DNA of 64,000 nt, taken from Nissolia schottii. Lineage: Eukaryota > Streptophyta > Magnoliopsida > Fabales > Fabaceae. Within the stretch, counting starts at the first letter, position 1, and every line of letters starts with the position of its first letter. Made by a program: the position numbers and the translations under genes. The DNA lies in contig QANU01101648.1 of NCBI GenBank assembly GCA_003254905.1, positions 65,202 through 129,201 on the forward strand, given 5' to 3'. Of this stretch, positions 57,166-64,000 are shown piece after piece. The notes below the pieces were generated by a model, which saw only the letters and a list, made by a program, of their open reading frames with translations, was not told where the DNA came from and made no database searches.

Positions 57166-57300
57166 GTTGCGGATCCGCTCTCTAAGGAACTACCACCCAA
57201 GGTCTTTCATGAGCATAATGCTCCTATGAGTGTAATATCATTTTAATGATATGCTAGATTAGTGGGAGTGTGCATTAGGATGCTCATTTATGTTAGACAA
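57166..57300 (+). mobile_element. Ty1-copia pol end, polypurine tract and LTR start
   Basis: 57166-57216 reads VADPLSKELPPKVFHEH, the conserved end of copia RNase H (IADPLTKGLP-type). AGTGGGAG at about 57253-57260 is a polypurine tract, followed by TG, where an LTR should begin. The LTR may extend to about 58100, but I could not place its end. The rest of pol is missing. Confidence 0.65.
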
Positions 57301-59130
57301 GCCTTATGTTTAAAGATATTTTTTATGCAGAAATAAAGTATTTAATTATTTTATTTTCACTCTGAATTATTTTGATCTCATAAAGAATAAAGTTGGACCA
57401 GTTAGAAATAGACATGAATGGGATCATTTTACATGTAATTTCCATGTTACTCATCCAAACTTGATATATGTCATTGAGTATATTAGTATGGTAATCATTG
57501 TGGTTTAGTCACAACTTTAATATGAAGAAAGTTGCGGTAGTTTCATCACTGATATATGAGATGAACCAGATTGATTAAGTAGTTAAATAGAAATAACATT
57601 CAGATATGCACTTAAAGTTTATTTTGAGATATGATTTTGAAAGACAATATATATAGACCAAGTGTGTGATTGTTAGGAAATTACATTTCCTTAATCTATT
57701 TTTGTGGGATATATATATATATGAATATAATCATATTAGCTATTTTTTATGACTTATAATATGTTGGTCTCCCTAATGTTTAACGAAATTAAATAAAAGA
57801 ATAAGTCAGACTACTTTTTTGGTTTGAACCCAAAATAGGCAATAATCGTTCCGCCTATTTTTTTATTGAGTTTTAGGATTTTATAGGAACCATTAGCAAA
57901 TTATAAATAAGTAAGGAGAGTTTTGGTCCCCAACACATCAAAATCAAATAAGCAGTTTCTTTCCCATTTGAAGAATTGCGCTTAAGCCCCATCAAGGGGA
58001 ATACAGAGATTTTGATTGAGGAAGACCAATAACCGTAGATTCAAATGTCAATTGTCAACATCATTCAGTTCCTATATATTTAGGAATTCAGGTATATTTC
58101 TGCATCTAGTTTATTTTTCTTTTATGATTTAACATGAATAGTCTTGGGGTTATTAAATTAAGGATTTCTAACAAGACATTGTTCGTTCATTTAATTTGCT
58201 TATGAAAAATTGGCTTGTTTATGCGATTTACCACAAACTTTGATTTCTTGTTTATTTTATGAGCTAAAGCTTTCTGGACTGTTTCCGCGAAGTTGTCTCT
58301 TTTTGGATTCTTCAAAGCGTGACTCCTCGTCATTCTTCATTATATTCAGTTCATATACAATTTCAACATCACGAAATATATTTTCATAAATTGTTGTGGC
58401 TTGTTGTGCAACTGAGTTTGGTTTTCCAGCTTTCAATTAGATAAGTATTATTTGTTGCTTTTGTGGACGTTTCAACAAATAGGCTAGTATCATAGTCAGA
58501 TAATTTTGATATAATTTGTTAGTGTTTTATCTAGGTGGAAATTAACCAAGTTGTAACAAACTAAAGTATAAAAGAGAAGCCACGAGGATTAGTCTAGTAG
58601 TGAGCAGTTTTGGTAATATACACGAGGTTCTAAGTTTAAACCTTATTAAATATAATTTTTGAAATAAAAAAAAAACCTAAAATATACAAGAGGCCTAATC
58701 ATGTAACAATTAAATCATTGTCGAGATTTAATTGGATGAACCCTTAACTCTGTACATATTACTCAAGTCCTTTACTATCAGATCATTTTTAGTATCTTAA
58801 GAAAAAGTTTTTGTTTAAACGTCTTATTGTATATAATTTTAATTCTTTTAAATCTTACTATATAACTAATTCGTCAAACAGGTTCCATAATAACTTTTAA
58901 TGCATTGAACATATAAAATTTGAATTGATACCTCTAACTAATATTAAGTAATCTCTCTATTTTCGAAGAAGAAGAGAGCTCCCTTAAATCCAAAAGTCTC
59001 AGTCTCTGAAAGGATTTCTTTAAGTTGTCTATGCAAAACTTGAACCAACAACCTGCCAAAGTATCACTAATTGTCAGAGAAACTTCAAGTCAACCTAAGG
59101 CGTTGGCAGTCAACATGACACAATAGCCTC
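57301..59130. other. Spacer or possible LTR, with a SINE-like stretch at 58570-58680
   Basis: No gene. At 58580-58625, TAGTCTAGTAGTG (A-box-like) and GGTTCTAAGTTTAAACC (B-box-like) precede an A-rich tail, resembling a degraded SINE. Confidence 0.35.
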
Positions 59131-59141
59131 TGCAACAGTTG

Positions 59142-59507
59142 CTCCAATTGACAACCAACCCCTTTACATCTAATGCGACATACATAGCACAAGTCACAAA
59201 TCAAGTAACTGGACGACTAGTGGCCATAACATGTAACGGCCCAACTATGATTAGTAGAATTGGGGAACTTGAAATTGGAGACAACTTCCAATTTCAACAG
59301 GGACTACAAAGTAAGAAGACCAGGCTAAAAACGTTGGCTCGCAATATTAATAAGACCAATATGTGGACTAGAATGTCCAAAAGGAGAATGTTGGACTCTG
59401 TCACTAACGAACTAAGGAAGAAGATTTGCCTCGATGAAGAAATGTCGATGATGACTTCTATCGGTGATCTAGACGGTGGAGCATTGGATCTATCGCACGC
59501 CATCTAG
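59142..59507 (+). pseudogene. Retroelement-like ORF fragment
   Basis: A 120-codon open stretch to TAG 59505, preceded by in-frame TAG 59124 and without an ATG near its start. KTRLKTLARNINKTN, then SKRRMLDSVTNELRKK, resembles the basic linker after the zinc-knuckle/DUF4283 part of plant LINE-type gag proteins (KSWKRLAR..KRK). This is a weak call. It could be another transposon coding relic. Confidence 0.3.
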
Positions 59508-60279
59508 CTTCTCGCAAAGTATAATTAAGCTAGCGCAAGGTCTTGGTAAATAGTGGTGAATAATATTTGTGATCTAGCCTTAAATGGTTGTTTCCATGTT
59601 GGGAAAGGTGTGGAGGAACACTCTTTTTATCATATCTATGCATTAGTAATAATCCAATCACTCACATTATATATTAAATAAAGATAATTGAGTAAAGCAC
59701 TATTAATTTTTTTTTCTTATTTTAAGACTTTTCAATATTTAATACATACACATAACACAAAGTAACCAAGTAAGTATTTGAAAAAAGTGGGAGTACATAT
59801 TATATTTACATTTTTCCGATTTTATTTTTAAATTTCCCGTGCCAATCCACTTATACCCGTAGTACCTAGCTAAAGACCATTTGTGAAGGACCTTTTAAAA
59901 AAGATAAAACCAAAAATAACCAACGACTTAACGTAATTATGGATTCACCATCAACTTCTAACAACAATCGAAACTAGCTAGATCTTTTAGTTTGTTAATG
60001 TCGATAAGCTTTTTGCCAACAAATTTCTAGTTCTTTCTACATTCTTCCCTCAAACTAACATTCTTACATTATCCTACACAATATGCATATGTCCACAACC
60101 TAGAGCTATAGCTTCCCACACAAGGCCATATATATTCCTTATATCCCCAATTAACAATAATCTTTCCACATTGCTTCTTCATCAACACAAATTAAGTAAT
60201 TCCCTCTCAATTGTTATTGTTGTTGTTGTTTGGTTTAATTTGATTTGAATTAATTTAGTTATTGCAAATAAAGGCAATT

Positions 60280-60732
60280 ATGGATGGGGAAATAGGGCGC
60301 GTGTTTCAAATGTTCGATCGGAACGGAGATGGAAAGATCACAAAAAAAGAGCTTAGAGATTCTCTAAAGAACCTAGGCATATGCCTGTCGGAGCAAGATT
60401 TGGTGCAATTGATAGAGAAAATAGACACAAACGGAGACGGGTATGTGGACATGGACGAATTCGGGGAGTTGTACAGGACAATAATGGACGATAAGGACGA
60501 GGAGGAGGACATGAGGGAGGCATTCAACGTGTTCGACCAAAACGGGGATGGGTTCATAACGGGCGAGGAATTGGGTACGGTGTTGTCTTCGTTGGGATTG
60601 AAGAATGGGAAGACCATTGAGGATTGCAAGAACATGATCAAGAATGTCGACAGGGATGGCGATGGAAGGGTTGATTTTAAAGAGTTCAAGCAAATGATGA
60701 AGGCCGGTGGGTTTGCTGCTACATTAAGTTGA
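60280..60732 (+). CDS. Calmodulin-like protein, four EF-hands (CML7/CML3-like)
   Basis: Intronless, 150 codons from ATG 60280 ([13 protein letters not shown]). Upstream in-frame codons have no ATG. Four canonical EF-hand loops are [12 protein letters not shown] (13-24), [12 protein letters not shown] (49-60), [12 protein letters not shown] (86-97) and [12 protein letters not shown] (124-135). Each has Asp at positions 1, 3 (or Asn) and 5, Gly at 6 and Glu at 12, so all four should bind calcium. The linker DDKDEEEDM and the end MMKAGGF match the CML3/CML7 subgroup of Arabidopsis. There is no signal peptide and no C-terminal prenylation motif, so it is probably cytosolic or nuclear. Role: calcium sensor relaying to target proteins, which cannot be named from sequence. 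Confidence 0.95.
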   Translation: MDGEIGRVFQMFDRNGDGKITKKELRDSLKNLGICLSEQDLVQLIEKIDTNGDGYVDMDEFGELYRTIMDDKDEEEDMREAFNVFDQNGDGFITGEELGTVLSSLGLKNGKTIEDCKNMIKNVDRDGDGRVDFKEFKQMMKAGGFAATLS

Positions 60733-61386
60733 TTTTAATTTACAAGGGCTAGCTGTGATGTACGTAACTCTCTCTTTTTATCACTCTCATGCATATATAG
60801 ATTAACTTTTGCACATAAAAAAGAGAGCAGGAAGAAATATGATGCCCTTAATTTGTAGAATATATGTTATGTATCATATATAAAAACCTTTATTTGTAAT
60901 TGTTCTTCATTATACCACTTTTGTTAATGTGTTTATATAACTTGGCAATATTAAGTAGGACCTAGCTAGAGATATTGTCACAAACCAACCTTCGCCAATA
61001 AGATCCTTTTGATTCAACACTGCAATTTATAATCTTTATCGATTTGAAATGGAGAGGAAGCCATGAGGAAGGAGTTAGTTCTTTGGGCGCTTCAGCACAT
61101 AACATTTTGCTCAACTTAATAAATATTATGCCACAAATTAATATCAGGTTTGAGATGTTTGCGATAATTGTCATGAATTTAACAACGTTTTCTTCTCTGC
61201 CGCAGATGATTTCGTTGCACCATATATTAAGCCTATGCCAATACATATGGATTATATCAAAATATTTCATCCTTTTCAATTTAACTGTTGGAAGAGTAAA
61301 TTGCATAGTTGAAATGCAGTAATTTTTTTACCAACGTTTGATTTTGCTGTTTATTCTCTTTCAGCAATGTGTCATAGTCGAATATA

Positions 61387-61571
61387 GTTTTTTTAAACTT
61401 TTTTGTGCATAAAAGTTTAGCGCTTACATCAATCATTCCACGAGGGTCAGGGATCATGAATATAAATTGTATATGAATTGTATCATAAATCAAAACTTTG
61501 CCCTGACCCTCGTGGAATGACTGATGTAAGCACTAAACTTTAATTTTATGCCCAAAAAAAGTTTAAAAAAC
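61387..61571. repeat. Inverted repeat with about 66-70-bp arms
   Basis: The arm 61387-61452, with AGTTTAGCGCTTACATCAAT and CATTCCACGAGGGTCAGGG, is repeated in reverse at 61501-61571 (CCCTGACCCTCGTGGAATG..ATGTAAGCACTAAACTTT). There are few mismatches, and the spacer is 48 bases. As RNA it would fold into a long hairpin. It could be a MITE (foldback type) or a small-RNA source. Confidence 0.85.
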
Positions 61572-61639
61572 CTATAAAATAAATAAATAAATAACCATAA
61601 TAATAGTAATAATAATAAAAAAATAACAAAAAATGGTTG

Positions 61640-61890
61640 GTGTGTTGCGGACTTGCAGTGGTGGTGGTGGCAGTAATGACGATGGCAGCAACAGTTGTAG
61701 TGGTGGTGGGTGCGGTGGGTGGTGGGAATGGTGATTGCTGAAACATTTGTTATGGATGACAGTGGTTGTTGTGGCTGTGGTGGTGGTGGCAAAGACACTA
61801 ATGATGGGTGGGTGGTAGCTGGTAGCAGTGGTTATGGTAGTGGCGACTGCCATGATAGTGGTGGCTGATGAGTGATAGCGATGATAGTGG
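61640..61890 (+). repeat. GGT-rich imperfect microsatellite
   Basis: GGTGGTGGTGGC, GTAGTGGTGGTGGGTGCGG and similar words, G-rich on the plus strand. Open frames on the minus strand (His/Thr-rich) are by-products. Confidence 0.75.
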
Positions 61891-62399
61891 TAGGAGATTA
61901 TCATATAAGAAGATGAGTGTTTATGTCAGTAGAGTCATGGATATTTTTCTATCAAAACAAAAGTTCAAGGATTACATTAAATATGGTAATTAATTAGCTA
62001 TACCACTCCCATGAGAGTAATCCACGTTACCCCTTCGCATGTGATGTAAATTACTTTGACAATCCAAATTATTGACAATCTTGCCTAACCAAATAAATCA
62101 ATGTAAATTGTCGAGTAATTTAAAAACAAGATTTCTATTAATATATATGAGCAAACCATCAATTTTGTCCCTCAAGTTGGCAAGACCAATCAATTTGGTC
62201 CCCGAGCTTTCAAAATAAGACAATCCATCCGTGACGTTGGCAAACATCCACCAAGCTAGTCTCTGTTGTTAAGTGGTGTTAAGTGCGACGTATGTGACCA
62301 TGCCCCATGAATGCTTGCATGGCATGATCTGTAGGGACGTCATATTAGATTTTAAGGGAGGTGTATGGTTCATGGAATCTGTCAACATTCTGTAGGTAT

Positions 62400-62595
62400 T
62401 TTTTTTATAAATTAAAGTTTAGGCAGAGGTAGACATCGGTATTCCACTAGGATCAGGGCATGCCTCTAGGTGAGCGCTTACAAAGGTACTTACAGATTAT
62501 CCACCAATAAGGCCCTCACATCGGTCAGCGGGATTTGAACCCTCCCTCTTTTGGTGTAAGAGCTCCAACCTTAACCAATTGTACTACTCTTTGTT
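62400..62595 (-). mobile_element. tRNA-derived SINE
   Basis: On the minus strand, starting near 62595: an A-box-like TAGTACAATTGGTTAAGG, then the B box GGGTTCAAATCCC (62530-62542), a body of about 130 bases, and an A-rich 3' tail (plus-strand T run 62400-62408). The arrangement is that of plant tRNA-derived SINEs. Clean target duplications were not found. Confidence 0.7.
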
Positions 62596-62599
62596 GGCT

Positions 62600-63240
62600 A
62601 ATAATTACATTTGTGTTAGTGAACGTAGGGTTGCTACTCTTTCATCAGCAATTATTTCTTAACATTTTCTTTTATTATGATTGAACGACAGAAGTAAAGA
62701 CGTGCTTTCATATGACTTTTTATATATATATGGGTTCAACTAGCTTATTTGGGGGAGTGGGGGCAAGGCAAGACTTGGTATGTATTTGTGATCAATTTTT
62801 GTAAGTTGTTCCTGTAGCCTCATTAGTTTTACAGAGTTAGTGGAAAGTGGTTGTTGCATCTTGGAAAGTATTAGTTGTGAAGATCATTTGCATCGAGTTA
62901 TTAGTTCCTGTATTATGTTCCTGGAACGTGGTTGTTGCATCTGGGAAAGTATTAGTTCCTGTAGCCTCATTATGTTCCTCATGCATGTATCTTGAGAACT
63001 TTCATGCTATGATATGCCTAAGCTCATCCACAAGTTGTGTGTTGAAGTGAGTATATTTAGTTCAAATATTGTGTGTATAATCTGAAGTTGCAATTTTTTA
63101 TTAAATATGTAAATAAAATGTTTAGTTATTTAATTATAGTATAGATTAAGGAAATTTATTTCATAATAATAAAATATAAATTAATTACAAAAATTATTTT
63201 TTAAGCTCATCAATTGAAATATTGTGTGTATAGCCTAAAG
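62600..63240. other. Spacer with an imperfect duplication, no gene
   Basis: GTGGTTGTTGCATCTTGGAAAG at 62848 and again at 62930, with TTAGTTCCTGTA nearby, show a local duplication of about 80 bases. No coding call. Confidence 0.45.
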
Positions 63241-63258
63241 TTGCATTTTTTAACTAAA

Positions 63259-64000
63259 CTAGTTTTCTGAGGCCCGAGCAATGTACGGTATAAAAAATAT
63301 TATTTTGATTATTAAAATCATAAAATTTAATTTGATTAAATTATTATATAAAATATATAATATATTTTTAATAAGCCTGGCGTAGAATTGAATTTTCATA
63401 CTTTACAAATACGCATCACGTAAAACTTAAATTTTCATAGTTTCAAGCATAACTTAGTACAAAATTTTTAATTGCCTTTCTAAACTACTTAGACCCTAAA
63501 TATTACAATCATTAAAAGCAATGACTTGAATTTTTTAACATGTTGCCGAATTCTATTCTTCATATATCTCTTGTTATTCAACATGAAACAAAATTAATAA
63601 TATTATTTCATTGAATTTCACTTTTGGAATTGTAGGCACTAAATAAAAATAACCAAATATATGTTAGTGTTGAAATTTTTTTTTATCATTAAATTCAATT
63701 TTCAAATGGTCACTAAGCCATAATCATAAATTAGCACATCATATTTGAAAAATCATATACTGAAAGTAACGCACATAGATCGATCATTTCTTTTTCACCG
63801 AATTTGCAAAATCCTTTGTTTTACTCATTAAGCAACCTAGTACGATAGAGCATTGTGGAATCAATGGATCACATGGCACTAAATGAACCTAGCATCCTTC
63901 AAGAAAAACAGAGACGGCAAAGTAGTATCAAAACACATAGCATTATGTTTGATAAAGCCTACCGTCCCAATTATATGAATGGTCAATCAATATTTATTAT
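63259..64000 (-). mobile_element. Probable Helitron 3' end
   Basis: On the minus strand, CCGTACATTGCTCGGG (63288-63273), an imperfect hairpin, is followed after 10 bases by CTAG (63262-63259) and a T. This is the layout of a Helitron 3' terminus (short palindrome, then CTRR, inserted before T). The body would extend right of the terminus, possibly past the window end. It is AT-rich and without genes here. Confidence 0.45.

Noticed and set aside
61490..61904. His/Thr-rich minus-strand frames
   Set aside because: Translation of the GGT-rich low-complexity tract on the other strand.
62530..62595. Functional tRNA gene on the minus strand
   Set aside because: The head resembles a tRNA but is followed by a SINE body and A tail, and paired acceptor stems are absent.

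Overview
The window is nuclear DNA of a flowering plant, most likely a legume. The pointers are multi-exon GT-AG genes, plant-only protein families (At2g32560-type F-box proteins, Kunitz inhibitors, plant mobile domain), degenerate TTTAGGG-type telomeric repeats, and dense transposon debris in AT-rich spacers. Legume is an inference from the Kunitz and retroelement types and was not tested. The assembly has four N gaps (4059, 21123, 26616, 54987-55012), and two of them are flanked by near-identical sequence that may be artificial.

Layout. 0-3.2 kb: a copia-LTR-like repeat and the last three exons of an SFT2-type vesicle transport gene. 3.2-13.6 kb: a transposon quarter made of a dispersed repeat (R1), a retroelement remnant with a plant transposon-protein ORF, polypurine tract and one 3' LTR, a block of telomere-like repeats, and a plant mobile domain (PMD) pseudogene with unusual hairpins behind it. 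14-34.5 kb: a Kunitz trypsin inhibitor (KTI) locus. It has two intact divergent genes (16.1-16.7 kb minus; 25.0-25.6 kb plus), two decayed copies (30.6 and 34.2 kb), and an orphan promoter copy (28.3 kb), all separated by MITEs, CACTA ends and repeats. At 22.9-23.7 kb, fragments of two unrelated host genes, MCM9 and cytosolic isoleucyl-tRNA synthetase, lie fused head to tail.

35.9-55.5 kb: three tandem minus-strand five-exon F-box genes with identical exon phases, interrupted by a long-TIR element, a dead Ty3-gypsy pol, a SINE with clear target-site duplications, and a duplicated block of unknown origin. 56-60 kb: a Tourist-like MITE, a copia tail and another retroelement fragment. 60.3-60.7 kb: an intact calmodulin-like gene with four EF-hands. 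61-64 kb: a long inverted repeat, a GGT-rich stretch, a SINE and a probable Helitron end.

The probable working genes are the two KTIs (secreted or vacuolar defence/storage protease inhibitors), the three F-box proteins (likely SCF ubiquitin ligase adaptors), the CML (calcium sensor) and, if its 5' exons exist outside the window, SFT2. They form no shared pathway. The most unusual signals are the repeated GAAATCTCCAC hairpins linked to the PMD relic, the MCM9-IleRS chimera, and the stepwise ruin of the KTI locus by datable insertions.
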